A stretch of 64,000 nt of DNA from Bradyrhizobium sp. BTAi1. Its GTDB lineage: Bacteria; Pseudomonadota; Alphaproteobacteria; Rhizobiales; Xanthobacteraceae. The first letter of the stretch is position 1. Every line of letters begins with the position of its first letter. Made by a program: the position numbers and the translations under genes. Below, one piece after another: positions 52,964 through 63,400 of this stretch. Location: the NCBI RefSeq assembly GCF_000015165.1, contig NC_009485.1:2706001-2770000 (forward strand). Reading direction: 5' to 3'. Below the pieces are notes generated by a model. It was not told where the DNA came from. It made no database searches and saw only the letters and a program-made list of their open reading frames with translations.

Positions 52964-54112
52964 ATGGTGAGTGCGCGAGCGACCCGGGTATGGCTGCAGA
53001 TTCATACGTGGACTTCGCTGATCAGCATGGTCTTTCTGCTCATGCTTTGCCTGACCGGGCTGCCGCTGATCTTCCATCATGAGATCGACGAATTGCTGGA
53101 ACACCCGATCGCGGCGCCGCCGATGCCGGCGGATACGCCCGTGTTGTCTCTCGACCGCTTGATCGAATCGGCGCGCAATCAATTGCCCAGCCAGCATGCG
53201 CTTTTTGTCACGCTCAAGGAGGCGGAGCCGCTGGTCACGGTCGCGATGTCAGCCACCGCGATTCCCGTTCCTGGCCAGTTTCATCGCATCACCGTCGATG
53301 CACGCACGGGCGTCGTGCTGGGCGAAGAACCGCCGCACCAGGGCGTGATGGATATCATCCTGCAGATCCATCGCGACATGTTCGCCGGGCTGCCGGGCGA
53401 GTTGTTCCTCGGCTTGATGGGGCTCGTGTTCGTCGCCTCCATCGTGTCGGGGATTGTCGTGTATTGGCCCTTCATGCGTCGTCTTGAGTTTGGCACGATC
53501 CGCAACCGCTCGTCGCGCGTCAAATGGCTCGACATGCACAATCTGCTCGGCATCGTCACCGTTAGCTGGGCGCTCGCGGTCGGGCTGACCGGAACGATCA
53601 ATACGCTTGCCGTGCCGCTGTCAGATCTGTGGCGAGCGCAGACCATGCCGGCGCTGCTCGCTCCTTATCAGGGTAAGCCGATCGCCGCGTCGGCTGCGGT
53701 CGATGCCGCCGTGACGGCGGTCCGTCAGGCGTTTCCGGATCGGCGGGTCAGTTCCGTGACGATGCCCACGACGGCGCGTTTCGGCAGTCCGCAGCATCTG
53801 ATCGTCTGGACCAAGGGCAAGACGGCGCTCACGGCGCGCATGTTCCAGCCTGTCATGGTCGACGCGCAGGATCCGACCAAGCTGACGGCGCCGCCGGTCG
53901 CCTGGTATCTTTACGCGCTGCAGCTGTCGCGTCCGCTGCATTTCGGTGATTACGGCGGCCTGCCGCTGAAGATCATCTGGGCTCTGCTCGATATCATCAC
54001 CATCATCGTGCTGAGTAGCGGCCTGTATCTGTGGATCGCCAAACGATGGGGCAGCAGGAAGAAGTCTGCTGTCGTTGTTGGTTCGACAGCCCCGGTCGTG
54101 GTTTCGCCATGA
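52964..54112 (+). CDS. PepSY-associated transmembrane protein
   Basis: A 382-residue membrane protein of the PepSY_TM family: four helices (about 13-33, 145-170, 195-215, 330-355) and two PepSY-like periplasmic segments. His residues flank the helices (LQIHTWTSLIS, IFHHEIDELLEH, QIHRDMFAG, LDMHNLLG) as in ferric-siderophore or metal reductases of the FoxB/PiuB type. Coupled by ATGA to a small membrane protein and followed by a TonB receptor, so a role in iron uptake is likely. Confidence 0.87.
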   Translation: MVSARATRVWLQIHTWTSLISMVFLLMLCLTGLPLIFHHEIDELLEHPIAAPPMPADTPVLSLDRLIESARNQLPSQHALFVTLKEAEPLVTVAMSATAIPVPGQFHRITVDARTGVVLGEEPPHQGVMDIILQIHRDMFAGLPGELFLGLMGLVFVASIVSGIVVYWPFMRRLEFGTIRNRSSRVKWLDMHNLLGIVTVSWALAVGLTGTINTLAVPLSDLWRAQTMPALLAPYQGKPIAASAAVDAAVTAVRQAFPDRRVSSVTMPTTARFGSPQHLIVWTKGKTALTARMFQPVMVDAQDPTKLTAPPVAWYLYALQLSRPLHFGDYGGLPLKIIWALLDIITIIVLSSGLYLWIAKRWGSRKKSAVVVGSTAPVVVSP

Positions 54113-54339
54113 AAGGTCCGATCAGCAGTGCGATCGCGTCGGATCGTGACGAGCGGCGCTCGGCGTGGCAGGTCTTCCGGGCGCCGCTGATGATCGGCCT
54201 TGTCAGCGCGGCCGGGTTGGCATTCGGGCTGTTCGGTGACGGTCTCTGGGACAGCCTGTGTTGGCTGGGCCTGTCAGTCCCGATTCTGCTGTCGTTGATC
54301 CATGGTGTGCCGTGGAAGCGGAGCGCCAAGCAGGCCTGA
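54109..54339 (+). CDS. Small two-helix membrane protein
   Basis: A 76-residue protein with two hydrophobic segments (APLMIGLVSAAGLAFGLFGD and WDSLCWLGLSVPILLSLIHG). ATG 54109 overlaps the PepSY gene stop. Small proteins of this form often accompany PepSY_TM/TonB-receptor gene sets in proteobacteria. Function unknown. Confidence 0.75.
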   Translation: MKGPISSAIASDRDERRSAWQVFRAPLMIGLVSAAGLAFGLFGDGLWDSLCWLGLSVPILLSLIHGVPWKRSAKQA

Positions 54340-54718
54340 CGCGCGCGGGAGACGGCGACGTTCGGAGGTCACGCGCGACTGTGAACCACTCCGAAGGCTT
54401 CAAATATGAGGTCTGGTTGACATCGGAGCCGATGCCGCTGTGGCGGGATCGTGGTCGTGTCGTTGCCGTTTGTAAAAAGGCGCGCAAACTGACCAAATGC
54501 TGTTAGTTAAAGTCGGACAACGCGGTGCGTTGGCCTCGACGAAACGTAGGAGATGTTGCGCTTCTTTAGAAAGCTTCAACGAAAATCGGGCGCCGAATTT
54601 CTGCTGCGCTGGCAAAAACTTGATGCCTGGATCTTGTCAAACCTGTCGTTCGTTAGATGGGTTCTATGATCGGCGACGCCATCCCCGAATACCCGTGTGT
54701 TAGGAGCGCCAAGGACCA
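54340..54718 (+). promoter_or_regulatory. Upstream region of the TonB receptor with an ICE-like site
   Basis: About 380 bases with no supported gene. TTTAGAA-AGC-TTCAACG at 54565-54581 matches the left half of the rhizobial iron-control element (TTTAGAA-N3-TTCTAAA, bound by Irr) and part of the right half. It lies about 140 bases before the receptor start. Suggestive of iron/heme-responsive control, not proof. Confidence 0.42.
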
Positions 54719-57109
54719 GTGTGGAACTTGGTAGTACGGGGTGTCAAAATGGCTTGTCGCGATACGGGCGCAAATGCCCGACGTTTGATCTTGTTGGCTG
54801 CTGTAAGCACAATTGCGTTGACGTTAGATCCGGGCGGAGTACGGCCGCTCTTTGCTCAAACCCAATTGCCGGACGTGACGGTGGATGCGCCCAAGCAGAA
54901 GCCGCGACAATCTGTCCAGCGCGCGCAAGCATCGCCGAGCCGGGCCGTCCAGCGCCGCGCCGAGACCCGTAATCGCCCGCCGCCGACGACGGCTCCGGTC
55001 CCTTATGTCACCCCCTCGACCGGAACGATCGGCGCGCCGCCGGCGCCTTATGCCGGCGGGCAGGTGGCGAGCGGAGGCGGACTTGGGCTGCTCGGCAATC
55101 GCGGGGTGATGAACACGCCGTTCAATCAGACGAGCTTCACCGCGCAGTTGATGCAGAACCAGCAGGCGCGCACGATCCGCGACGTCCTGATCAACGATCC
55201 GTCGGTGCGGGTGACCCAGGCGGCCGGTGGCGGGGCCGACGGTCTCTTCATCCGCGGCTTCTTCTACGACAGCGGCGACTATGCGCTGAACGGCCTCGCT
55301 GGCATCGCGCCCTATTATTCGACAGGGGCGAACTTCATCGAACGCGTCGAGCTGTTGAAGGGGCCGAGCGCGCTTCTCAACGGTATGACGGTGGGCGGAA
55401 CCGGCGCGTCCAGCGGCGGCGCGGTCGGCGGCAGCGTCAACCTGATCACCAAGCACGCGCCCGATGTCGATATCACGCAGCTGACGGGAACCTATGCCTC
55501 CAAGTCGCAATTCGGCGAGCAGATCGACGTCAGCCGCCGTTATGGCGAGCACAAGGAGTGGGGCGTCAGGCTGAACAGCTCCTATTCGAACGGCAACACG
55601 CCCTGGAACCGGCAGACTGACGAGCTGGGCAACGTGGCGCTTGGGCTCGACTACCGCGGCGAGAACGCGCGTCTGGCTGTCGACATCGGATACCAGGCCG
55701 ACAATCTGAAGCCACCGCTTCGCTTCTTTGGCGTTGGTGCCGTCACCCAGATCCCAGACCCGCCAAAGGCCGGGCTGAATTTCCAGGTGCCATGGGCGTA
55801 TTACGCGCCGACCGATTTCTTCACCACCGTGAAGGGCGAAGTCGATCTCAGCGATCGCATCACGGCCTACGCCTCGTTCGGGTACCACGACAGCAATATC
55901 AACTATTCCTATCCGTCGCCGACCCTCAACTCCAACGCCGGCGCCTTATCGGCGGTCCCAGGGCAGGGCAAGGAGACCTACGAGACATTTGCTGGCGAAG
56001 CCGGCGTTCGGGTCAAGGTCGATACCGGACCGGTCAACCACGCCATCAATGTTGGCTATTCGATTGTTGACCGCACCTATAATCAGCGCGTCCTCTGGCC
56101 GGTCAGCAGGCCGGGCGCGGCGACAGCCGCGGCGGCGGGGGCGATCTCGACCAGCTGGAATCTCTACACTGAGCCGGTAAACGCACCTGCGCCAAATTAC
56201 AATTACGTGCGTCTCAACCAGATGACCGGGGTCGATCTGTGGAGCGTCGGCGTATCTGACACCATGTCGCTGTTCAACGACCGTCTTCAGTTCGTCGTAG
56301 GCGCTCGGCGTCAGACGGCAGGCACGGAGGTGACGGATTATGTGGCGGCGGCAAACAGCAGGCCCTTCAAGGATGCGTCGGTCTGGACGCCGGCCTATGC
56401 CGTGATCGTCAAGCCGGTCGATCGCGTCTCGCTTTATGCCAATTACGTCGAGGGATTGCAGACACCGGTCATCGTTCCCGGAACGTTTGCCAACGGCGGA
56501 ACTGTATTCCCGCCGACGTCGACCAAGCAGACCGAGACCGGCATCAAGGTCGACTTCGGTCGCATTACGACGACCGCCAGTCTGTTTGACATCAGCCAAC
56601 GTAACGCCATCACGGTCGTCAGCGGGAGCAGCTCGACGCAACAACTCGATGGCATGCAGCGAAATCGGGGCGCAGAGTTCAACATATTTGGCGAGATCAC
56701 GCCGGAGTTCCGCGTGCTGGGCGGCGTGACCTATATCCACGCGGTTCAGGAGAAGACGACCAACGGGACCTATGACGGAAAGCGCGCCATCGGTGTTCCG
56801 CAACTGGCGGTGAATCTCGGGGCCGAATGGGATACGCCGTTCGTGCGCGACCTGACTTTGACGGGGCGGGTGATCTACACAAGTGCGCAATACGTCAATC
56901 AGGCGAATACGTTGTCGCTGCCGGACTGGACCCGGGTCGATCTGGGCGCCCGCTATACGTTCACCTCGCCGTGGAACGGCAAGCCGATCGTGGTGCGGGC
57001 CAGCGTCGAGAACGTATTCAACAAGGCCTATTGGGCGTCTGCCTATAGCGGCGTGATCACGCTGGGGGCACCACGGACATATCTCGTCTCCACGACCTTC
57101 AACTTCTGA
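54719..57109 (+). CDS. TonB-dependent siderophore receptor
   Basis: A 796-residue outer-membrane receptor. A signal peptide (LILLAAVSTIALTLDPGGV, ending near FAQT) is followed by a Pro/Gln-rich stretch, a plug domain (TIRDVLINDPSVRVTQ, LFIRGFFYDSGDYALNG, RVELLKGPSALLNGM) and a 22-strand barrel ending in the terminal Phe (YLVSTTFNF). Plug features match siderophore receptors. GTG 54719 or ATG 54749 may be the start. It lies downstream of the PepSY gene pair; its ligand is unknown. Confidence 0.93.
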   Translation: MWNLVVRGVKMACRDTGANARRLILLAAVSTIALTLDPGGVRPLFAQTQLPDVTVDAPKQKPRQSVQRAQASPSRAVQRRAETRNRPPPTTAPVPYVTPSTGTIGAPPAPYAGGQVASGGGLGLLGNRGVMNTPFNQTSFTAQLMQNQQARTIRDVLINDPSVRVTQAAGGGADGLFIRGFFYDSGDYALNGLAGIAPYYSTGANFIERVELLKGPSALLNGMTVGGTGASSGGAVGGSVNLITKHAPDVDITQLTGTYASKSQFGEQIDVSRRYGEHKEWGVRLNSSYSNGNTPWNRQTDELGNVALGLDYRGENARLAVDIGYQADNLKPPLRFFGVGAVTQIPDPPKAGLNFQVPWAYYAPTDFFTTVKGEVDLSDRITAYASFGYHDSNINYSYPSPTLNSNAGALSAVPGQGKETYETFAGEAGVRVKVDTGPVNHAINVGYSIVDRTYNQRVLWPVSRPGAATAAAAGAISTSWNLYTEPVNAPAPNYNYVRLNQMTGVDLWSVGVSDTMSLFNDRLQFVVGARRQTAGTEVTDYVAAANSRPFKDASVWTPAYAVIVKPVDRVSLYANYVEGLQTPVIVPGTFANGGTVFPPTSTKQTETGIKVDFGRITTTASLFDISQRNAITVVSGSSSTQQLDGMQRNRGAEFNIFGEITPEFRVLGGVTYIHAVQEKTTNGTYDGKRAIGVPQLAVNLGAEWDTPFVRDLTLTGRVIYTSAQYVNQANTLSLPDWTRVDLGARYTFTSPWNGKPIVVRASVENVFNKAYWASAYSGVITLGAPRTYLVSTTFNF

Positions 57110-57137
57110 GGGATCGATCCGGCGAAAGAGCAATGAT

Positions 57138-57172
57138 CCGCCGCGCGCCGGATGCGCGGCGGGGTCTTGCTT
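57138..57172 (+). terminator. Probable intrinsic terminator after the TonB receptor
   Basis: A perfect 9-bp GC stem CCGCCGCGC / GCGCGGCGG (57138-57146 with 57154-57162), 7-base loop, followed by GGTCTTGCTTGTT. It begins 29 bases after the stop codon. The downstream T-run is broken, so strength is uncertain. Confidence 0.65.
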
Positions 57173-57483
57173 GTTGGGCATCATGCGAACTGAGTTTTTG
57201 TGGCGTGATGTCAAGTCGTGAACGATGCGGCTCGGCTGCGCCGACGTGAATTCAGCTTGATGTTGGTCTCTCGCGATTGCGGCCCGCTGGCGCCCCCTGA
57301 CTGATGCGCAGGGCGGCCGGACAAGCCGAACGTCGGCCTGCAACCTTCATCCAAGCGGAGTTCGTCATCGGCGTTCGCCGAGGAGAGGCGGTCGCATGAT
57401 CATCGGTGAACGTCGTGATGGCTCATGCCGGCGGCCCACGGGCCTGTCTCGGCGGGCACGCACGGCGGGTTTGGGAATGGAAG
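57173..57483. other. Intergenic region with no supported gene
   Basis: About 310 bases following the terminator. GAGGAGAGG occurs near 57381, but no convincing reading frame follows it directly. An in-frame GTG at 57406 would extend the next gene by 26 residues. Confidence 0.35.
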
Positions 57484-57828
57484 ATGGGTAAGCCGGAGCT
57501 GCCTGAGAAGATTATAGATTTATTGCTTGCAAGCGATTACGCACAGCTCGTCGGCCGTACTCCGTCGGAGCGGCTCGACTACATCGTCGACATTGCATCG
57601 CTTCACACGCGTGATGAGCTGTCGCGCCGATTCGAGCTTGCTCGGGTCCATGTTCGACAGGTCGAGAGGTGGCTTGGGTTCCATGGTCGACGACTGCGTC
57701 TGCCGCATGAGAGCATCGATGTCGTGATGTGCGGCTTGGAGTTTCGAAAGCGCCGCATCCGCGGGTCACGGGTTGCGTCGAAGCGGCGTCGGACCGCTGT
57801 CAAGGCGTTTCCGAAGAAGGCTGATTGA
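57484..57828 (+). CDS. Hypothetical basic protein
   Basis: About 114 residues. The first part looks like folded helical protein (ELPEKIIDLLLASDYAQLVG, DYIVDIASLHTRDELSRRF) and the C-terminus is very Arg/Lys-rich (KRRIRGSRVASKRRRTAVKA), suggesting nucleic-acid binding. GGAATGGAAG precedes ATG 57484. I do not recognise the family. Codon use is less GC-biased at the 5' end than in neighbours. Confidence 0.5.
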   Translation: MGKPELPEKIIDLLLASDYAQLVGRTPSERLDYIVDIASLHTRDELSRRFELARVHVRQVERWLGFHGRRLRLPHESIDVVMCGLEFRKRRIRGSRVASKRRRTAVKAFPKKAD

Positions 57829-58048
57829 AGAGGCGTTGGCCTCCGTATCTGCTGCGGCGAGGTGTCGCGATGATCTGTCACAGGGCTAAGGCCGCGCCGG
57901 CGCTCGCGTGGCTCCTCATACGAGGTTGGCCGCGATGTCCGGAGCGGAGCTTGCCACGCCGAACCGAGATTATGCGGTCGTGACTTTGGAGTGGTTTTGG
58001 TGGGCCGGCGACCAGGAACGAATGCGCGACCAGGCTTGTTGAGAGGGC

Positions 58049-58285
58049 ATGACAGGCAGAGACACGCGCGACCTGCGCTCCGGCGCCTACTACCCCGTCA
58101 GCAAGGACGGTCTGCCGCAGCTGCAACAGGTCAAGGACGACACGGCGCCCCGCCAACGGGAGCAGTGGGGTGCCGATGTGCGCGCCGAACCGCTTCCGGG
58201 CACCGAGCCGGTGCTGCCGGAAGGGCTCACGCGCGAGCGGCGCGATCCGCTCAATCGCAACACCGGCCGCCGCGGCACCGACTGA
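58049..58285 (+). CDS. Hypothetical small hydrophilic protein
   Basis: A 78-residue Pro/Arg-rich, probably disordered protein (TGRDTRDLRSGAYYPVSKDG) starting after GAGAGGGC. No known domain. It converges with the RidA gene 21 bases away. Confidence 0.5.
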   Translation: MTGRDTRDLRSGAYYPVSKDGLPQLQQVKDDTAPRQREQWGADVRAEPLPGTEPVLPEGLTRERRDPLNRNTGRRGTD

Positions 58286-58306
58286 TGCCGCGGCCACCGC
58301 AGCGGC

Positions 58307-58657
58307 TTACTTGGCCGCGATCACCATGATCTCGACCGTGTATTGCGGCGCCGCGAGCTTGGCCTCGACGGTGGCGCGCGCCGGGGTGTTGCCGGCCGAC
58401 ACCCAGCCATCCCAGACCGCGTTCATCTCGCCGAACGTCTTGATGTCGGTGAGGTAGATGGTCGCGGACAGCAATTTCGACTTGTCGGTGCCGGCCTTGG
58501 CGAGATGACCGTCGATGATCGAGAGGATCTCCTCGGTCTGTTTGGTGACGCTCTCGCCGGCCGTCTTCTGCGCCACGACACCCGCGAGATAGACGGTATT
58601 GCCGTGAACGACCACCTGGCTCATGCGCGGGCCGGTTTCAAAACGCTGGATCGACAT
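58307..58657 (-). CDS. RidA/YjgF-family protein
   Basis: A 116-residue RidA-like protein that would deaminate reactive enamine/imine intermediates. Family sequence: ERFETGPRMSQ-like N-terminus (SIQRFETGPRMSQVVVHGNT), TKQTEEILSIIDGHLAKAGT, ATIYLTDIKTFGEMNAVWD and TPARATVEAKLA with the conserved Arg. ATG 58657 with AGGAG 8 bases upstream is preferred over 58681. Confidence 0.9.
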   Translation of the reverse strand: MSIQRFETGPRMSQVVVHGNTVYLAGVVAQKTAGESVTKQTEEILSIIDGHLAKAGTDKSKLLSATIYLTDIKTFGEMNAVWDGWVSAGNTPARATVEAKLAAPQYTVEIMVIAAK

Positions 58658-58961
58658 CGAGAGAACTCCTGGAAGGATCAATTCGGGGGCCTCTCCCTAG
58701 CGCGTGCGGCGCGGCAGCGCCAGTCGGCTGAACGGCCGGAATCGCCGGCCTTGTTCGGTTCGGCGGCGCGCGCGACCTTGCGTTGCCGGAGCCGGCGCGG
58801 CACACGGAGCGCGGCAGTCCTGACGGTGCGGCCTTGTCGCGCTGCGAAGCAGATCTTGCTCACGGGGCAGGCAAGGCAAGGGCGTTTTCCGCGCTTGCAC
58901 CGATATTTGAGACATGAAACATTCTCCGCGAGGTTCCTTGATGGATTGGCGGAGGGGCGTG

Positions 58962-59939
58962 ATGCGGAAACAGGTGATGCTGGCGGTGCTGGCAAGTATG
59001 GCGCTGGCGACGAGTGCGGGGCCGACATTTGCTCAACAGACGATCCGCGTCGGCTGGACCATTCCGGCGGAGGAATCGAAGTATTGGATGATGAAGCGTC
59101 CCACCGAGTTTCCCGACCTCGGCAAGACCTACACCATCGAGTGGACCCAGTTCCAGGGAACGGCACCGATGACCCAGGCGCTGGCTGCCGGTGCGCTCGA
59201 CTGCGCGACACAGGCGCCGCTGTCGCTGTCGAATGGTGTGGTCGGTGGCGGCCTCAAGGCCTACATCGTCGCCCAGCATGTCTACGAGAAGCCGGGCGGC
59301 TTCTCGGTGTATTGGGCGGTCAAGGATGATTCGCCGATCAAGACCATCGCCGACCTCAAAGGTAAGACGGTCGGCATCTCCGTGATCGGCGGCGGCACGC
59401 AGGGGCCGTTCAATCTGCTGTTGAAGCAGGCCGGGCTCGATCCCGCCAAGGACATCAAGCTGGTCGAGGTCGGCTTCGCCGTGGCCGAGGATGCGCTGCG
59501 CCAGGGCCGTGTCGATGCGGTCAACATGAACCAGCCGTTCGCGGCGCGCGCCGAGGCCAAGGGCGGCACGCGGAAGCTGTTCCAGCTCTCGGAGGCGATG
59601 CCGAACATCGTCCATATCCTCGAAGCCTGCCGCGCCGATTTTGTCGACAAGAATCCGGATCTCGTGAAGGCCTATGTCCGCGACATCACCGCAGGCATGA
59701 AGAAGGCGCTCGCCAATCGCGACGAGACCTTGAAGGTCGTCTCCGAAGTGATGAAGGTGCCGGTGCCGGTGATCGAGACCTACCTCCTGAAGGACAATGA
59801 TTTCGGCCGTGATCCCGTGGCCGCGCCGAACTTCCCGGCGATCCAGAAGATGCTCGACATCTACGCCGAGACCGGCATGCTGCCGAAACTCGACGTCGCC
59901 CAGTTCAAGCATCCCACGATCGTCGCGCCGATCCAGTAA
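58962..59939 (+). CDS. ABC importer substrate-binding protein (SsuA/TauA/NMT1 type)
   Basis: A 325-residue periplasmic binding protein. A signal peptide ([20 protein letters not shown]) precedes the binding fold ([56 protein letters not shown]). Family members bind sulfonates, nitrate, taurine or pyrimidine precursors. GGAGGGG upstream supports ATG 58962. Followed at 32 bases by the dehydratase gene, so the ligand may be a hydroxy-acid related compound. Confidence 0.9.
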   Translation: MRKQVMLAVLASMALATSAGPTFAQQTIRVGWTIPAEESKYWMMKRPTEFPDLGKTYTIEWTQFQGTAPMTQALAAGALDCATQAPLSLSNGVVGGGLKAYIVAQHVYEKPGGFSVYWAVKDDSPIKTIADLKGKTVGISVIGGGTQGPFNLLLKQAGLDPAKDIKLVEVGFAVAEDALRQGRVDAVNMNQPFAARAEAKGGTRKLFQLSEAMPNIVHILEACRADFVDKNPDLVKAYVRDITAGMKKALANRDETLKVVSEVMKVPVPVIETYLLKDNDFGRDPVAAPNFPAIQKMLDIYAETGMLPKLDVAQFKHPTIVAPIQ

Positions 59940-59971
59940 GGAGCGAGCGCTTTGGGCGGAGGTCGTCGTCG

Positions 59972-61678
59972 ATGAGGAAGCTGCGCTCGCGCGTCACGGT
60001 GGAGGGGCTCGATCGTGCCCCGCACCGCGCCTTCATGCGCGCGATGGGGCTGGATGATGCCGACATCGCCAAGCCGATGATCGGCATCGTCAGCCAGAAG
60101 GGCGAGCAGACGCCCTGCAACATGACGCACGACTTCCAGGTCGACGCCGCCAAGACGGGCGTCTCCGAAGCCGGTGGGACGCCGCGCGAATTCGCCACCA
60201 TCTCGGTGTCGGACGGCATCAGCATGAACCATGAGGGAATGAAGTTCTCTCTGTTCTCGCGCGAACTGATCGCGGATTCGATCGAGGCCGTGGTCCATGG
60301 TCTCGCTTATGACGCGCTGATCGGCTTTGGCGGCTGCGATAAGACCCTGCCGGGCGTCATGATGGGCATGGTTCGTTGCAACGTGCCGTCGATCTTCATT
60401 TATGGCGGCAGCGCTCTGCCTGGCAAGTTCCAGGGCAAGACGCTCACGGTGCTCGATTCGTATGAAGCGGTCGGCAGCTACATGACCGGCGAGATCGATG
60501 TCGCGACGCTCGAGGGCATCGAGCGGTCGTGCCTGCCCACCATCGGCGCCTGCGCCGGGCAGTTCACCGCCAACACCATGGGCATGCTGTCCGAGGCGAT
60601 GGGCCTGTCGATGCCCAACGTCTCGATGATCCCCGGCGTCTATGCCGAGCGCGCCCATGTCGCGCGGCAGGCCGGCCGGCTGATCATGCAGATGCTGGCT
60701 CGTGGTGGGCCGCTGCCACGCGATATCGTGACCCGCAAGGCCCTGGAGAACGGTGCGGCGATCGTCGCCGCCACCGGCGGCTCGACCAATGCCGCGCTGC
60801 ATCTGCCGGCGATCGCCAACGAAGCCGGCATCCGTTTCACGCTCGACGATGTCGGCGAGGTCTTCGCCCGCACGCCGCTGATCGGCAATCTCCGGCCGGG
60901 CGGGAAGTACACCGCCAAGGACGTCTATGACATCGGCGGCGCGGCCGTTGTGATCCGCGCGCTGATCGAGAGCGGCCATATCGACGGCTCCTGCATGACG
61001 GTGACCGGCCGCACGCTTGCCGAGGACTATGGGGCCGCCAATGCGCCCGATGGCGAGATCGTGTTTCATCCGGCCAGCCCGATCATGGCGGAGGGCGGCG
61101 TCGCCGTGCTCAAGGGCAATCTGGCGCCTGACGGCGCGGTCATCAAGGTGGCCGGCCTGAAGAACCTCGTATTCGAGGGGCGGGCCCGCGTATTCGAGGA
61201 TGAGGAAGCCTGCGTCGCCGCCGTCCGCGCGCGCAACTATCAGGCGGGCGAGGTACTGATCATCCGCAACGAGGGGCCGGTCGGCGGTCCCGGCATGCGC
61301 GAAATGCTCGGTGTGACCGCACTGATCTACGGTCAGGGCATGGGCGAGAAGGTGGCGCTGATCACCGACGGCCGCTTCTCCGGAGCGACGCGCGGCATGT
61401 GCATTGGCTATGTCTCGCCGGAAGCCTTCGTCGGCGGTCCGTTGGCGCTGCTGCGCGACGGCGATCCGATTCGCATCGATGCAAAAGCGCGCACGCTCGA
61501 CGTCCTGCTCGACGACGCCGAGCTCGCGGCCCGTCGCGCCGCGTGGTCGCAGCGGCCGCCACGGCATCGCGCCGGCGCGCTGGCGAAATATGCCAAGCTC
61601 GTCGGCCAGGCACCGCTCGGCGCCGTGACGCATGAAGGACCCGCGGACTGGCCGTGGTTCGATCAGGAGCAGAAATGA
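59972..61678 (+). CDS. IlvD/Edd-family dehydratase
   Basis: A 568-residue iron-sulfur dehydratase. Cluster cysteines are visible in [20 protein letters not shown] and [12 protein letters not shown], with the C-terminal [14 protein letters not shown] and [20 protein letters not shown]. Length is right for dihydroxy-acid dehydratase (IlvD), but sugar-acid dehydratases share these motifs. Its place inside an ABC-importer operon favours a catabolic role on the imported compound; biosynthetic IlvD cannot be excluded. Confidence 0.87.
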   Translation: MRKLRSRVTVEGLDRAPHRAFMRAMGLDDADIAKPMIGIVSQKGEQTPCNMTHDFQVDAAKTGVSEAGGTPREFATISVSDGISMNHEGMKFSLFSRELIADSIEAVVHGLAYDALIGFGGCDKTLPGVMMGMVRCNVPSIFIYGGSALPGKFQGKTLTVLDSYEAVGSYMTGEIDVATLEGIERSCLPTIGACAGQFTANTMGMLSEAMGLSMPNVSMIPGVYAERAHVARQAGRLIMQMLARGGPLPRDIVTRKALENGAAIVAATGGSTNAALHLPAIANEAGIRFTLDDVGEVFARTPLIGNLRPGGKYTAKDVYDIGGAAVVIRALIESGHIDGSCMTVTGRTLAEDYGAANAPDGEIVFHPASPIMAEGGVAVLKGNLAPDGAVIKVAGLKNLVFEGRARVFEDEEACVAAVRARNYQAGEVLIIRNEGPVGGPGMREMLGVTALIYGQGMGEKVALITDGRFSGATRGMCIGYVSPEAFVGGPLALLRDGDPIRIDAKARTLDVLLDDAELAARRAAWSQRPPRHRAGALAKYAKLVGQAPLGAVTHEGPADWPWFDQEQK

Positions 61679-61781
61679 GCCGCGCGAGACGACGATTGGC
61701 AGGTTTCTTGCTAATCTGGCGGTCTGTCATGCCTGACATCACGGAGCGTTTGAGCGTGCTGCACCGAAAAGAGAAGCGGAC

Positions 61782-62627
61782 ATGGGCGTGACCCCGATTC
61801 GACCCGGCGAGCTCGCGGGCGTTCCGCTCGGTCGTCGTCCGGCCGAGCCGATCATCGAGATCGACCACGTGTCGCAGGTGTTCAAGACGTCGTCGCGCCG
61901 CGACCATACCGCACTGTCGAACATCTCGCTGTCAGTCGAGGAGGGCGCCTTCGTCTCCATCCTCGGCCCCTCCGGCTGCGGTAAATCCACCTTGCTCTAT
62001 ATCGTCGGTGGCTTCGTCAGCCCGACCAGCGGCACGGCCAAAATGAAGGGCAAGCCGATCACCGGCCCTGGCACCGATCGTGGGCCTGTGTTCCAGGAAT
62101 TTGCGCTGTTTCCGTGGAAAAGCGTGCTCGGCAACGTGATGTATGGTCCGCTGCAGCAGGGCATGAATTCCGCGAAGGCGGAGGCCCGCGCGCTTGAGCT
62201 GATTGCCATGGTCGGGCTGACCGGGTTCGAGAAGTTCTATCCGAAGGAGCTCTCCGGCGGCATGAAGCAGCGCGTCGCGCTGGCGCGCACGCTCGCTTAT
62301 GGTCCTGAAGTGCTGCTGATGGATGAGCCCTTCGGGGCGCTGGATGCGCATACGCGGACGCGCCTGCAAAATGATCTGCTCGAGATCTGGGAGCGGGATC
62401 GCAAGACGGTGCTGTTCGTCACGCATTCGGTCGAGGAGGCGGTGTTCCTGTCCGATAAGGTCGTGATGATGTCGCGTTCGCCCGGCCGCATCCGCGAGGT
62501 GATCGACATCGACCTGCCGCGGCCGCGCCGCCGCGAGGAGCTGCTGCTGGATCCGCGCTATCAGAACTACATCGTCGAGATCGAGCGCATGTTCGACGAT
62601 TCCGGCGACAACGAGCTGCCGTCATGA
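61782..62627 (+). CDS. ABC importer ATP-binding protein
   Basis: A 281-residue SsuB/TauB-type ATPase. Walker A GPSGCGKST, Q-loop QEFALFPWKSVLGNV, signature LSGGMKQR, Walker B VLLMDEPFGALD and H-loop FVTHSVEEA are all intact. Powers import by the two downstream permeases. It starts about 100 bases after the dehydratase and overlaps the first permease as ATGA. Confidence 0.95.
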   Translation: MGVTPIRPGELAGVPLGRRPAEPIIEIDHVSQVFKTSSRRDHTALSNISLSVEEGAFVSILGPSGCGKSTLLYIVGGFVSPTSGTAKMKGKPITGPGTDRGPVFQEFALFPWKSVLGNVMYGPLQQGMNSAKAEARALELIAMVGLTGFEKFYPKELSGGMKQRVALARTLAYGPEVLLMDEPFGALDAHTRTRLQNDLLEIWERDRKTVLFVTHSVEEAVFLSDKVVMMSRSPGRIREVIDIDLPRPRRREELLLDPRYQNYIVEIERMFDDSGDNELPS

Positions 62628-63400
62628 AGGGCGCTCTGAAGCATTTGTCGCCGGCGCTGGCCTGCTGCGGCCTGCTGCTGACCTGGCAACTGGCCTCGCT
62701 CGGGTTGAAGAATGACAGCTTTCCGACGGCTCTCGACTCGCTGCGCGCGATCCCGCCGATCCTCACTGACAAGGAAGCGCTGATCAACATCCTGGCCTCG
62801 CTCCGGCGGATGGCGATCGGCTTCGCGCTGGCGCTCGCGTTCTCGATTCCGCTCGGGCTGCTGATGGGGCGGAGCAGGGCGACCGCTGCCTTCTTCAATC
62901 CACTCCTGATGCTGGTCTACCCGGTGCCGAAAGCGGCGCTGATGCCGATCATCATGCTGTGGCTCGGCGTCGGCGACGTCTCCAAGACGTTGGTGATCTT
63001 TCTCGGCGTCAGCCTTCCCGTCATCTATCACAGCTTCGAGGGCGCCAAGGCGGTGGAGGAGAAGATGCTGTGGTCGGGCGCGGCCATGGGCCTGTCGGCT
63101 GGCGAACGCCTGCTGCGCATCGTGCTGCCTGCCGCGCTGCCGGAGATCCTGACCGGATGCCGCACCGGCCTCGTGCTGGCACTGATCACGATGGTCACGA
63201 GCGAGATGATCGCGCGGCAATCCGGCGCCGGCAACATCCTGTTCAATGCGCTCGACATGGGCCAGTACGACACGGTGTTTGCGATGATCATCATCATCGG
63301 CGCGATGGGCATCTGCCTGGACGCGGTGTTCGAGACGATCCGGAGATGGCTGGTGCGCTGGTCGGAACCGCAATTCGACATGCCCTTGAGCTTCTCATGA
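62624..63400 (+). CDS. ABC importer permease, first
   Basis: A 258-residue inner-membrane permease with about six helices. The coupling-helix EAA-type segment is seen in GAAMGLSAGERLLRIVLPAALPEILTGC (split at about residue 145-172), typical of SsuC/TauC. ATGA overlaps with both neighbours. Confidence 0.93.
   Translation: MKGALKHLSPALACCGLLLTWQLASLGLKNDSFPTALDSLRAIPPILTDKEALINILASLRRMAIGFALALAFSIPLGLLMGRSRATAAFFNPLLMLVYPVPKAALMPIIMLWLGVGDVSKTLVIFLGVSLPVIYHSFEGAKAVEEKMLWSGAAMGLSAGERLLRIVLPAALPEILTGCRTGLVLALITMVTSEMIARQSGAGNILFNALDMGQYDTVFAMIIIIGAMGICLDAVFETIRRWLVRWSEPQFDMPLSFS

Noticed and set aside
52615..53082. Possible 155-codon gene before the PepSY gene
   Set aside because: Overlaps the PepSY start, lacks a ribosome site and has no protein-family features.
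54379..54506. Short plus-strand frame with VNHSEGFKYEVWLTSE
   Set aside because: Composition is somewhat protein-like, but there is no ribosome site or family match; evidence too weak to list.
58697..58915. 72-codon minus-strand frame between RidA and the binding protein
   Set aside because: Arg/Pro-rich with no start signal; lies in the promoter region of the ABC operon.
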